Shown one piece after another: positions 8,607 to 17,067 of a DNA stretch of 64,000 nt (position 1 is the first letter of the stretch; each line of letters begins with the position of its first letter). The stretch is from positions 1,550,001 through 1,614,000 of the forward strand of contig NZ_CBDDJZ010000001.1 in the NCBI RefSeq assembly GCF_965229915.1, written 5' to 3'. The notes beneath the pieces are model-generated. The model was not told the DNA's origin, did no database searches, and was given only the letters and a program-made list of their open reading frames with translations. A program made the translations under genes and the position numbers. The stretch comes from Marinoscillum sp965229915. GTDB lineage: Bacteria; Bacteroidota; Bacteroidia; Cytophagales; Cyclobacteriaceae.

Positions 8607-9454
8607 AAGGTTCATTGATATTTCACAAAGCAGGACTTCACACTTCCGTGCAGGATATGGGTAGATATGGCTATCGAAAATATGGAGTACCACTATCAGG
8701 GTCGATGGATCAAAACAGCGCTATCAGAGCAAATCTGCTAGTAGGCAATGAAGCGAGTGCGCCAGTATTAGAAATCACAGTAGTAGGACCTCAGATTGAA
8801 TTTACATCGGATGCTTCCATCGCTATAGTGGGAGCAGACTTAAGTCCCAAACTTGACCGAAGAGTGATCCATACCAATGCCAGAATCAATGTATTGAAAG
8901 GACAGGTACTAGAGTTTGGAAAGTGTAAGTACGGGATAAGAGCTTACCTGGCAATAGCCGCTGAACTCCAGTGCGAGCAGGTCATGAAGAGCCATTCACA
9001 GTTTCATGGTATCACCTCCGGCACCAAACTTACTAACGGCGATGTGCTGGATTACACTGAAGTAAAAATGCTGAGTGCTCCAACCACAGCTATCCGAATT
9101 AGTAAAAAACACTTTAATACGAAAAGATTGGAAGTGTTCCCCGGTCCGGAATTTAACCTACTACAAAAAGGACAACTCAAATCGATATTTGACCAGGAAT
9201 GGATCATTGGGCCTAACAATAGAATGGGTTATCAAATGACCAATGAGCAAATGCCGGGACATACACGGGAGATCATCACCACTCAAACGATCCCAGGTAC
9301 CATACAGCTAACCCCAGCTGGAAAACTACTAGCACTAATGCGAGATGCACAAGTGACCGGCGGATACCCACGAATCCTTCAGCTGAGCGAACTCTCCATC
9401 AATCAACTGGCTCAAAAAACCGAGCGAAGTAAAATCCGTTTCAAATTGGCATGA
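8603..9454 (+). CDS. pxpC: 5-oxoprolinase subunit C (KipA family, biotin-dependent carboxylase-like)
   Basis: This 283-residue protein is of the KipA/allophanate hydrolase subunit 2 family. The N-terminus carries the diagnostic AGLHTSVQDMGRYGYRKYGVPLSGSMDQNSA run, followed by NLLVGNEASAPVLEIT, then VFPGPEF near residue 177 and the C-terminal TPAGKLLALMRDAQVTGGYPRILQL. It completes the PxpABC enzyme. Members are often 300-330 residues, so this one is compact. Its start overlaps pxpB and its stop overlaps the GNAT gene, each by ATGA. Confidence 0.94.
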   Translation: MKGSLIFHKAGLHTSVQDMGRYGYRKYGVPLSGSMDQNSAIRANLLVGNEASAPVLEITVVGPQIEFTSDASIAIVGADLSPKLDRRVIHTNARINVLKGQVLEFGKCKYGIRAYLAIAAELQCEQVMKSHSQFHGITSGTKLTNGDVLDYTEVKMLSAPTTAIRISKKHFNTKRLEVFPGPEFNLLQKGQLKSIFDQEWIIGPNNRMGYQMTNEQMPGHTREIITTQTIPGTIQLTPAGKLLALMRDAQVTGGYPRILQLSELSINQLAQKTERSKIRFKLA

Positions 9455-9972
9455 TCACTCTTCGACCAGCCATCAGGGAGGACATTTCACTACTAGAATA
9501 CTGGGATAAACAACCTCATGTAAGACTCTCCGATGGTGAAGAAGAATTTTGGGATTGGCAAGAGGAACTGGGCGTGGAAGTAGCCTGGCGCGAACAGCTA
9601 GTAGCAGAGCTGGATGGTAAACCAATAGGTTTCGTGCAAATCATTGACCCATACCTGGAAGAAACGCATTACTGGGGTGAGATTGAGCCTAACCACCGAG
9701 CTATTGATATCTGGATAGGTGAGGCGGACTATCTCAACAAAGGCCATGGGACTCAAATGATGCAACAAGCCATTACAAAATGCTTTGCACCGGATAATGT
9801 CCAAGCGATAATGATAGATCCCCTGAAATCGAATCGCGCGGCTCATCGGTTTTATAAACGCTTCGGATTTAAATTCCACGAAGAACGATGCTTCGGAAAA
9901 GATGAATGTTATGTCTTTCGGCTAACCAGAACAGACTGGAACAGTCACTCAAACAATGCAAGCATTTCCTGA
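9451..9972 (+). CDS. GNAT N-acetyltransferase, AAC(6')-like
   Basis: This 173-residue acetyl-CoA-dependent N-acetyltransferase shows the GNAT motif A region IWIGEADYLNKGHGTQMMQQAI, then MIDPLKSNRAAHRFYKRFGFKFHEER. This pattern (LNKGxGTxMMxxAI, IDPxxxNxRAxRFYxxxGF) is shared with the aminoglycoside 6'-N-acetyltransferase group, but many homologues act on other amines, and resistance should not be assumed. It is the last gene of the pxp operon, coupled by ATGA to pxpC, so a role linked to amino-acid or peptide-derived amines is possible. Its 3' end overlaps the convergent ankyrin gene by 28 nt. Confidence 0.85.
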   Translation: MITLRPAIREDISLLEYWDKQPHVRLSDGEEEFWDWQEELGVEVAWREQLVAELDGKPIGFVQIIDPYLEETHYWGEIEPNHRAIDIWIGEADYLNKGHGTQMMQQAITKCFAPDNVQAIMIDPLKSNRAAHRFYKRFGFKFHEERCFGKDECYVFRLTRTDWNSHSNNASIS

Positions 9973-10397
9973 TTTCCCTTGGCTCTTGCCTGAGCGATCA
10001 TGCCTTTAGTACTTTCATCCACCACAGCTCCATTTTGTAGCAGTAGGCGAGCCACCTCCACTTGATCAAAGTTGATAGCAAATGCCAATGCAGAGGCCCC
10101 ATCCCCATTTTTGATATTTACTTCAGCTCCATGATCCAGCAATAGTTGTGCGATTTCCGTAAACCCCTTGAAGCAGGTTCCCATCAGTGCTGTGTTACCT
10201 GCAGCATCTTGCCCATTCACATTAGCACCCGCACTCATTAGTAATTTGACAGCCTCTACTGCATTCATGTAAGAAGCCATGATGAGTGGAGTAAATCCTC
10301 TCTCATCCGGCTGATTGGCAAGAGTAGAATCACTTTCCAGAGCAGCTTTTAGTTGATCTAATTGTTGATTTTTGATGAGTTCGTTGATGTTGGACAC
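9945..10397 (-). CDS. Ankyrin-repeat protein (AnkB-like)
   Basis: This 150-residue protein is built almost entirely of about four ankyrin repeats (ERGFTPLIMASYMNAVEAVKLLMSAGANVN, then AAGNTALMGTCFKGFTEIAQLLLDHGAEVN and so on). There is no signal peptide, so it is likely cytoplasmic. It diverges from oxyR across a 124-nt gap holding an OxyR-like operator. In Pseudomonas aeruginosa the ankyrin protein AnkB sits beside katB and supports catalase activity under OxyR control. By analogy this gene may belong to the peroxide response; that is inference from position. The 3' end overlaps the GNAT gene. Confidence 0.9.
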   Translation of the reverse strand: MSNINELIKNQQLDQLKAALESDSTLANQPDERGFTPLIMASYMNAVEAVKLLMSAGANVNGQDAAGNTALMGTCFKGFTEIAQLLLDHGAEVNIKNGDGASALAFAINFDQVEVARLLLQNGAVVDESTKGMIAQARAKGNQEMLALFE

Positions 10398-10477
10398 GGT
10401 TCTTTGGTTTTTCTTTTTGTTTGTTTGACTTTATGACTCTTGTCATGAAATTCTTAGGAATAACTTCGTAAATATGC

Positions 10478-10494
10478 AATAGTTTTTTACTATT
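10478..10494. promoter_or_regulatory. OxyR-type operator between oxyR and ankyrin gene
   Basis: AATAGT-TTTTT-ACTATT is a perfect 6-bp inverted repeat that contains ATAG-N7-CTAT, the spacing of the OxyR binding motif (ATAGntnnnanCTAT). It ends 27 nt before the oxyR start, well placed for autoregulation and for control of the divergent ankyrin gene. Only one clear copy is present; a second, adjacent half is weak. Confidence 0.6.
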
Positions 10495-10521
10495 CAGTTT
10501 ATCGGGGAATAGCTTGTATTT

Positions 10522-11466
10522 ATGACATTGACACAGCTGCGCTACGCACTAATACTTAAGAAATACCAAAATTTTAAAAAGGCTGCAGAACAGTTGGAAA
10601 TTAGCCAACCGGCTCTGAGTGTACAGATTCAGAAACTGGAAGATGAGATCGGCATTAAGCTCTTTAATCGATCTGGATCTCCTATCCAAGTCACTAGAGA
10701 TGGGGACTTATTTCTGATCAAAGCACAAGAAGTGGTCAACAATGCAAAGCAACTCACCAACTTTGCCAATGAGCTACAGGAGGATTACAGTGGATCATTG
10801 GAAATTGGTGTGATCGCCACATTAGCTCCCTTTCTGGTCCCTCTATTTAGCCACGCCATACAAAAAGACTACCCCAATCTGCAGTTGATCTTTAAAGAGT
10901 CAACTACCGAAATGGTCGTAAACGGCGTCCGGAGTGGGGAATTGGATGCAGGTATCATCTCCACTCCTATTAATGTTTATGGCATCAACTCTATTCCGCT
11001 TTTCTACGAGCGGTTTTACCTTTATTCATCAGAAGGAAGCAATGGTTCGTCAAATGAAATCAAGCTGGAAGATATCGACTATGATGAACTATGGCTACTA
11101 AATGAAGGCAATTGCTTCCGGGACCAAATCAATGACTTCTGTGATATCAAGTCTATCAGAAAAGGCAAAAAGTTCATCTACCAGAGTAACTCAATAGACG
11201 CACTGATCCGTATCGTGGATACCCATGGTGGTATGACCATTTTGCCTGAGCTCACCACTCTGAGTCTGAACGAATACCAGGAGGAAAACCTGAAAATGAT
11301 CTATGGAAGACCCAAAGCAAGGGAAATAGGCATTGTGGTCACACCAAACTATGACAAGGTGCGCTACATCAAGCTATTGGAGGAGTATATAAAGAACAAC
11401 ATTCCATCGCACATGCTCACGAGTAGTGATTATGAGATCGTGGATCCTAATATTCAGATGGACTAA
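10522..11466 (+). CDS. oxyR: Hydrogen-peroxide sensor OxyR (LysR family)
   Basis: This is a 314-residue LysR-type regulator. Residues 1-60 form the helix-turn-helix (LRYALILKKYQNFKKAAEQLEISQPALSVQIQKLEDEIG), and the rest is the substrate-binding-like sensor domain. The redox pair is visible: C198 and C207 in EGNCFRDQINDFC, with the same 8-residue spacing as C199/C208 of E. coli OxyR (GHCLRDQAMGFC). This marks it as a peroxide sensor rather than a general LysR protein. The downstream HGGMTILPEL also matches OxyR. It is monocistronic, with an OxyR-like palindrome just upstream. Confidence 0.92.
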   Translation: MTLTQLRYALILKKYQNFKKAAEQLEISQPALSVQIQKLEDEIGIKLFNRSGSPIQVTRDGDLFLIKAQEVVNNAKQLTNFANELQEDYSGSLEIGVIATLAPFLVPLFSHAIQKDYPNLQLIFKESTTEMVVNGVRSGELDAGIISTPINVYGINSIPLFYERFYLYSSEGSNGSSNEIKLEDIDYDELWLLNEGNCFRDQINDFCDIKSIRKGKKFIYQSNSIDALIRIVDTHGGMTILPELTTLSLNEYQEENLKMIYGRPKAREIGIVVTPNYDKVRYIKLLEEYIKNNIPSHMLTSSDYEIVDPNIQMD

Positions 11467-11549
11467 GTTCAGAAGAAGATTTAGCCGCTTCGAGTTACTA
11501 TTTCCCGGGTTCAAAAAATATTCGTAAGCCGATAGTAGCCATTTAGCGT

Positions 11550-11575
11550 TTTAATGGTCAAACACAACCATTAAA
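11550..11575. promoter_or_regulatory. Inverted repeat abutting the start codon at 11578
   Basis: TTTAATGGT (11550-11558) and ACCATTAAA (11567-11575) form a perfect 9-bp inverted repeat with an 8-nt loop, ending 2 nt before the ATG. It could be a repressor operator or an mRNA hairpin that limits initiation. There is no T-tract, so it is not a terminator. Confidence 0.5.
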
Positions 11576-11577
11576 CC

Positions 11578-12372
11578 ATGGAACTACTTCAGGAACTCTC
11601 CAGTAGAAATTATCCACTATATGTTTTCGGATGGATTAGTCTCATAGGCACTATTGCCTGCATGTTCATGTCATTCTACTCTCCCACAGAAGTAAATGGA
11701 ATCAGTGCCTGGATCAAACCAACCAAATTCTTCCTATCTACTTTCATCTTTACCTGGAGTATGACCTGGTATTTGGGTTACTTAAAGCAGACGCCTGCCA
11801 TTTCCATTTACACCTGGCTGACTATTGCCGTATTAGCTTTTGAGCTCATTTATATCACGTTAAAAGCCGCTCAGGGCCATCTCTCCCATTTCAATATTTC
11901 CTCCTCGTTCAATGGATTTATGTTTAGCATGATGGGCTTGGCCATTAGTCTGATGACATTGGCCACACTTTATATTGGCATCCTGTTTTTCATCGAGCCT
12001 CTGCCTGATTTACCCACTAGCTATCTATGGGGTATCCGGCTGGGGATTATACTCTTCATAATTTTTGCTTTTGAAGGAGGGTTGATGGGAGCCAGACTGG
12101 CACATACGGTTGGTGCTCCTGATGGATCTCCAGGACTAAAGTTTTTAAACTGGAGCGTGACTCACGGAGATCTACGCATTGCCCACTTTATAGGGATGCA
12201 TGCACTTCAGGTGTTGCCTTTATTAGGGTTCTATGTCTTCTCTTCATCCAGAGGTATTATCATCATTTCTATGCTGTATCTTCTTTTGGCCACTGGTGTG
12301 CTGGTTCAGGCCCTGATGGGAAAGCCGCTATTAAAGAGAGTTACTAAATCTGAACTAGCAACACATCATTGA
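11578..12372 (+). CDS. Conserved multi-pass membrane protein of unknown function
   Basis: This 264-residue inner-membrane protein has about seven transmembrane helices (roughly residues 17-35, 45-65, 78-95, 108-135, 150-168, 200-220 and 228-248). I do not recognise the family. Polar or charged motifs between helices include WIKPTKFFLS, AQGHLSHFN and WSVTHGDLRIAHFIGMHALQVLPLLGFY. The several histidines at membrane boundaries could bind a metal or haem, but this is speculation. It stands alone downstream of oxyR, with its own inverted repeat at the start. Confidence 0.75.
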   Translation: MELLQELSSRNYPLYVFGWISLIGTIACMFMSFYSPTEVNGISAWIKPTKFFLSTFIFTWSMTWYLGYLKQTPAISIYTWLTIAVLAFELIYITLKAAQGHLSHFNISSSFNGFMFSMMGLAISLMTLATLYIGILFFIEPLPDLPTSYLWGIRLGIILFIIFAFEGGLMGARLAHTVGAPDGSPGLKFLNWSVTHGDLRIAHFIGMHALQVLPLLGFYVFSSSRGIIIISMLYLLLATGVLVQALMGKPLLKRVTKSELATHH

Positions 12373-12792
12373 CAGAGAAGACATCTCCATACTAAAACAT
12401 CATACTTGTCTTCAATATTACTCTCTAAATGTCATTCATCGGTAAATATTACCCGTTCATCTTACATTTATACCCGTTGATCCTAAAATGGACATAAGTG
12501 AAATCGATTTTTGGTTGAAGAAAATTTTCCAAATTCTGATATAACCAAACATTTCCTCGAAGTTGAGTAAAAGACGAAAAACCCTCTTAATTTCCTTCAT
12601 TCTTCCTAAGCATATTCTATATATTTGAGAATCCGCCGTAGATATTTTGGACACTAAATATCGCAAATGCCTTCTTAAAACGGCCAGCAAAACCTTTAAG
12701 CATATGATGAAAAATAATACGAGGTAACTCGCCCAAGAAGTACTGCATACAAGAATTTAAACCGTTGTTAACCATAATTCAAAAATCAAACT
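12373..12792. other. Intergenic region upstream of M4 protease
   Basis: These 420 nt are AT-rich with no convincing gene; a 77-codon minus-strand frame inside has no family resemblance or start context. A -7-like TATATTTG occurs at 12620-12627 without a -33 TTTG at the right distance. It probably holds the promoter of the M4 metalloprotease gene. Confidence 0.5.
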
Positions 12793-15700
12793 ATGAAAAC
12801 TCGTTTACTCACCGCGGGTCTCCTGGTTGGAGCTTCGCTGATGGGGTATGCCCAAAAGGCACAAAAACCTATCAAAACCTATCGGTCACCAAGACTTATT
12901 GACACACAGTTTCAGTCTCAGAATCCACAGAATGGAAAGGCTTTACTAAAAGAGAAACTCAACCTAAGAGCTGAGGATCAAATGGAATCAGTAAAAGTAG
13001 CGTCAGATAACCTTGGCTTCACTCATGAAAAATTCCAACACTATTACAAAGGAGTGAAAGTCTTCGGATCTGAATATTCTGTCCATTCAAAAGACGGAGC
13101 AGTCACTCATCTTACTGGAAACTTTGCCAAAATAGGCGATTTAAACATGAAAACAGAACTTTCAGAGTCTGCAGCCTTGGGTAAAGCTCGTAAGAACATT
13201 GATGCCAAAGAGTTCGTTTGGGACACAGACAAAAGTCTTACTCCTAAAGCTGAGCTCTTAATCCTGGATGCTGCCACCACAGGTAGTGAGGCTCGTCTGG
13301 CTTACAAATTTGAAGTGATAGCTGCCAGACCATTCCAACGCTATGATGTCTATGTGGACGCTAAATCGGGTGAAATACTCATGCAGTATTCTAAGATTCA
13401 CCTGGCACAAGCCACCGGATCAGGAGATACCCGATATAGTGGTAGCCAGACACTATCTACTGATAGCTATAGTGGATATTATCGACTGAGAGACTACAGC
13501 AGAGGTAGTGGAGTAGTTACCTGGGATGCCACCACAGCTACGAGTGTAAACAGCTCGGGCGTACCTATTGGCTCTTCGGACTACACAGACAACAACAACA
13601 GCTGGACAGCTTCCGAGTTTGACAACTCTGACAAGGATGATGCAGGACTGGAAGCACACTTTGGCGCGATGGCCACTTATGACTTCTTCTCTACCACATT
13701 TGGTCGTAATAGCTACAATGGATCTGGAGCTACCATCAATAGTCACGTAAACACCGATATTGAAGCTGTATATGGCTATCCATCAGGGTACAATGACAAT
13801 GCTTTCTGGAATGGAAATGTCATGGTGTATGGTAAAGGAAACTCTCTGGATCCTTTAACAACCGTGGATATTACAGGACATGAGATAGGTCATGCATTCA
13901 TGGAGTATACTGCCAACCTGGTGTACCAAAAAGAATCAGGAGCAATGAACGAATCCTTCTCCGATATCTGGGGTACTTGTGTGGAGAACTACACAAACAC
14001 CAACTATGGAACTAGCAAAGATCTTTGGAATCTAGGTACTGAAATAGGTCAAACCTTCCGTTCCATGTCCAATCCTAATGCATATGGGCAGCCAGACACA
14101 TATGGCGGTTCCTATTGGGTAGGTGTAACTAACTGTAATCCATCCAACAACAACGACCAATGCGGTGTGCACACCAACAGTGGTGTTGGAAACCACATGT
14201 TCTATATTTTGACAGTTGGTAAATCAGGAACAAACGATAATGGTGACAGCTACAGTGTCACAGGTATAGGCATTGACAAAGCTGCTGCTATCAACTGGAG
14301 AGCGGAATCACAGTACCTAAGTGTCAATTCGGACTATGCTGACTGGAGAACATATGCTATACAATCAGCAAAGGACCTTTATGGAGCCGGATCAGCTGAG
14401 GAGATTGCGGTAACCAATGCATGGTATGCAGTGGGCGTAGGCGCAGAGTACCAGCAGCCAATCGGATGTGTGTCCGCTCCACTTACTTTGACTATCACAC
14501 TAGACAACTATCCCGAAGAAACAAGCTGGACAGTTAAAAATAGCGGTGGCAGTACGGTAGCGTCCGGTGGGACATATGGTTCTCAACCAGACGGATCAAC
14601 AGTCACGGAAACGATCAGTGGATTGACTGTTGGAGACTATACGTTTACTATCAATGACTCATATGGTGATGGTATCTGCTGTTCTTACGGAAACGGTAGC
14701 TATTCACTTGCTAGTGGATCTACCACCATTGTATCAGGGGGAGATTTCAATTCCTCTGAGAGTACCAATTTCTGTATAAGTGGCGGAGGTGCAGATACGC
14801 AAGCTCCTACAGCTCCTTCCAGCCTATCGGCTTCTAATGTACAGGAGACTACTCTGACACTATCGTGGAGCGCATCATCTGACAATGTGGGTGTAACTGG
14901 ATACAACGTGTATCAGGGATCTACGAACATTGGCACGGTGACTGGCACTACGGCTAACATTACAGGGCTTACTTCTGGCACTTCTTATTCGTTTTATGTA
15001 ACAGCCGTTGATGCAGCTAGTAATGAATCAAATGCCAGCAATACAATAAATGTGACAACCTCCTCACCTGATGCCACTGCACCAAGTGTACCAACTGGAC
15101 TTTCTTCATCCAATGTGACTACTTCTTCGTTCACACTTTCATGGAATGCGTCATCCGACAATGTCGGTGTAACAGGATATGATGTATACCAGGGCGGTTC
15201 ATTCCTTAAATCAGTAAGCGGGACCAGTACTAGCATTACGGGACTATCTTCATCCACTACTTATTCTTATCGAGTAGCTGCTAAAGATGCCGCTGGCAAT
15301 GTGTCAGCCCAAAGTAGCGCATTGAGTGTGACTACTAACTCTCCTTCTGTTTCGTATTGCTCCACAGGTGGAAACAACACCAACTATGAGTGGATTGATA
15401 AGGTGCAGTTAGGGTCTATTAACAATACTACTTCGGCCAATGGTGGGTATGGTGATTTCACTTCTCTTTCCACTACTTTAACGACTGGTTCTAGCAATAC
15501 TATTTACTTCTCTGCTGGATTTAGTAGCTCATCTTATAGCGAAAACTGGAGAGTGTGGATTGATTATAATCAGGATGGTGACTTTAATGACAGTGGTGAG
15601 CGAGTAGTGAGTGGAACTACTTCCAATGGCAATACCTACTCTTCTAGCTTCACAGTGCCATCATCAGCTAGTCTGGGCTCTACCCGAATGAGAGTATCCA

Positions 15701-16080
15701 TGGTATGGAACAGCACACCATCCAGCTGTGGTTCCTTCTCCTATGGAGAGGTTGAGGACTACACGGTAAATATCTCCAACACAAGCGTGATTACATTTAA
15801 CAATGCTGACGCACCATCTGCAGAATCATTAAAAGATGGTATCTCTAAAGCGAGCTTTACGGTGTTCCCGAACCCAACACAGAGCTCTATTGAATTCGAT
15901 GCTGGTGACTTCAAGAAGATTACTGAAGTGAGAATTATTGACCTTGGCGGAAGAGAAGTACTCAAAGCTATTGAGCCTGCAGGTAACCGTGTTGATGTAT
16001 CAGGTCTCAAGAAAGGGCTTTACTTTTTCGAGATCACCTCAGAAAAAGGACAGCATAGCACGAAATTCTTAAAAGAATAA
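12793..16080 (+). CDS. T9SS-secreted M4 (thermolysin-like) metalloprotease with Fn3 and GEVED domains
   Basis: This is a 1095-residue secreted zinc endopeptidase. In order: a signal peptide (about 1-20); an FTP/PepSY-type propeptide (about 50-200); an M4 catalytic domain with HEIGH at 363-367 and the third ligand E387 in GAMNESFSD; a disulfide-containing beta domain (about 555-665); two fibronectin type III domains (about 670-760 and 765-850); a GEVED domain ending GEVEDYTVNI; and a T9SS type A sorting domain starting VFPNPTQSSIEF and ending TKFLKE. The Fn3 pair is nearly repeated at DNA level (SDNVGVTGYxVYQG twice), a recent duplication. The protein should be exported and anchored or released by T9SS, digesting extracellular protein. 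A strong terminator follows. Confidence 0.95.
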   Translation: MKTRLLTAGLLVGASLMGYAQKAQKPIKTYRSPRLIDTQFQSQNPQNGKALLKEKLNLRAEDQMESVKVASDNLGFTHEKFQHYYKGVKVFGSEYSVHSKDGAVTHLTGNFAKIGDLNMKTELSESAALGKARKNIDAKEFVWDTDKSLTPKAELLILDAATTGSEARLAYKFEVIAARPFQRYDVYVDAKSGEILMQYSKIHLAQATGSGDTRYSGSQTLSTDSYSGYYRLRDYSRGSGVVTWDATTATSVNSSGVPIGSSDYTDNNNSWTASEFDNSDKDDAGLEAHFGAMATYDFFSTTFGRNSYNGSGATINSHVNTDIEAVYGYPSGYNDNAFWNGNVMVYGKGNSLDPLTTVDITGHEIGHAFMEYTANLVYQKESGAMNESFSDIWGTCVENYTNTNYGTSKDLWNLGTEIGQTFRSMSNPNAYGQPDTYGGSYWVGVTNCNPSNNNDQCGVHTNSGVGNHMFYILTVGKSGTNDNGDSYSVTGIGIDKAAAINWRAESQYLSVNSDYADWRTYAIQSAKDLYGAGSAEEIAVTNAWYAVGVGAEYQQPIGCVSAPLTLTITLDNYPEETSWTVKNSGGSTVASGGTYGSQPDGSTVTETISGLTVGDYTFTINDSYGDGICCSYGNGSYSLASGSTTIVSGGDFNSSESTNFCISGGGADTQAPTAPSSLSASNVQETTLTLSWSASSDNVGVTGYNVYQGSTNIGTVTGTTANITGLTSGTSYSFYVTAVDAASNESNASNTINVTTSSPDATAPSVPTGLSSSNVTTSSFTLSWNASSDNVGVTGYDVYQGGSFLKSVSGTSTSITGLSSSTTYSYRVAAKDAAGNVSAQSSALSVTTNSPSVSYCSTGGNNTNYEWIDKVQLGSINNTTSANGGYGDFTSLSTTLTTGSSNTIYFSAGFSSSSYSENWRVWIDYNQDGDFNDSGERVVSGTTSNGNTYSSSFTVPSSASLGSTRMRVSMVWNSTPSSCGSFSYGEVEDYTVNISNTSVITFNNADAPSAESLKDGISKASFTVFPNPTQSSIEFDAGDFKKITEVRIIDLGGREVLKAIEPAGNRVDVSGLKKGLYFFEITSEKGQHSTKFLKE

Positions 16081-16104
16081 AATCAACAAGTTGAAACATA
16101 TCCG

Positions 16105-16137
16105 AAAAAAGGCTGCCCATTTTGAGCAGCCTTTTTT
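16105..16137. terminator. Bidirectional Rho-independent terminator
   Basis: AAAAAAGGCTGC and GCAGCCTTTTTT form a 12-bp stem around a 9-nt loop. A T-run is present on both strands, so it can end both the M4 protease transcript and the convergent arrestin-like genes. Confidence 0.9.
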
Positions 16138-16148
16138 GCTTTAGTACT

Positions 16149-16571
16149 CTATGAGTAGTGCATTGTTTTATTGAGCACAAAAGGCTGCCAGCCACTATTG
16201 GGGTCTACTCCACTCATCTCCAGACCGGCCTTTACAGCCCAATGCATCCTGAAATGTCTTCCGATATAGGTAGCAGGCACCTCAGTTGGTAATTCCACTT
16301 CGAATGTCCACTCTCTTTCATCTCCAGCATTGATCTGGATTTCTTCATCAATAGTGTACTCTTGATCATACAAAATGTGGGTTACAGAAGACATCTCCTG
16401 TGCTCTCACCTGCAGGTATATTCTCTTGATATGGATCGTATCGCCTGTGGGTCTAACTGTAATAGCAAGTTTCAATGACTCTCCTTCAGTCATCACTGGA
16501 TTACTGATCAAAACATTGACATCAGCAGCTCCACCGGTCACGTAATTCTTGACATTCTCAAAAAGTCCCAT
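16149..16571 (-). CDS. Arrestin-like (Spo0M-related?) protein, paralogue 2
   Basis: This 140-residue predicted cytoplasmic beta-sandwich protein begins MGLFENVKNYVTGGAADVNVLISNPVMTEGESLKLAITV and contains VRAQE and EREWTFEVELPTEVPATYIGRHFRMHWAVKAGLEM. The pattern of a short amphipathic N-terminus followed by an arrestin-like fold resembles Spo0M/arrestin-N proteins, but only about half the usual Spo0M length is present. It is a clear paralogue of the gene just upstream, sharing the MGxFxxxKNYxTGGAAxV start and the DPxSGWxxFxxNKxxxY ending. The two genes overlap by 14 nt. Function unknown. Confidence 0.75.
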   Translation of the reverse strand: MGLFENVKNYVTGGAADVNVLISNPVMTEGESLKLAITVRPTGDTIHIKRIYLQVRAQEMSSVTHILYDQEYTIDEEIQINAGDEREWTFEVELPTEVPATYIGRHFRMHWAVKAGLEMSGVDPNSGWQPFVLNKTMHYS

Positions 16572-17067
16572 TCGCTTGATTTATGGTATAATTCAATTGC
16601 TTATTTACAAAAAACTCAACCCAACCACTGTCTGGATCATTTCCTGGCATATCTAGCCCTGCAAAAACCTGCCACTTCATAAAGCAATCCTTACCATGAT
16701 AAGTAGGGTATGCATCTTCTGGCAGCTCAAACTCGCCGAGCCAACGCTGCTCCTCACCGGCCTGCATGGTCACATCATTTGCAAGAATCAACTGATAACG
16801 GTAGTGATTGTCATGAGCAGTGACGTGATGTGTGGTCGTTTGTACATTTCCGTTGCTGTCTGTGGTCGTTCGTGTTTCTTGCTTTTTGTAAGTCTCCTGA
16901 CCTCTGATATCCAGATAGACTTTTTTAATACTACAGTTATCCAGAGCTTTGGCCAGAACGAACAGTCGCATGACAGACTTTCCGTCTGTGGTATTATTTT
17001 CAAAAACTATCGATACCTCCGCAGCACCGCCAGTGATGTAGTTTTTGATTTTTGAGAAGATCCCCAT
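16558..17067 (-). CDS. Arrestin-like (Spo0M-related?) protein, paralogue 1
   Basis: This 169-residue protein is paralogous to the next gene. It begins MGIFSKIKNYITGGAAEVSIVFE and has IKKVYLDIRGQE, GEFELPEDAYPTYHGKDCFMKWQVFAGLDMPGNDPDSGWVEFFVNKQLNY. Relative to its partner it carries an insertion of about 25 residues rich in Thr and His (around 58-85). No signal peptide or membrane segment is present. The fold appears arrestin-like; the family name is a tentative inference from pattern. It lies 91 nt after the helicase gene on the same strand, so cotranscription with terB-like and helicase genes is possible but not certain. Confidence 0.75.
   Translation of the reverse strand: MGIFSKIKNYITGGAAEVSIVFENNTTDGKSVMRLFVLAKALDNCSIKKVYLDIRGQETYKKQETRTTTDSNGNVQTTTHHVTAHDNHYRYQLILANDVTMQAGEEQRWLGEFELPEDAYPTYHGKDCFMKWQVFAGLDMPGNDPDSGWVEFFVNKQLNYTINQANGTF

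Noticed and set aside
12457..12690. 77-codon minus-strand frame upstream of the M4 protease
   Set aside because: AT-rich, no family resemblance, no start context; treated as intergenic.
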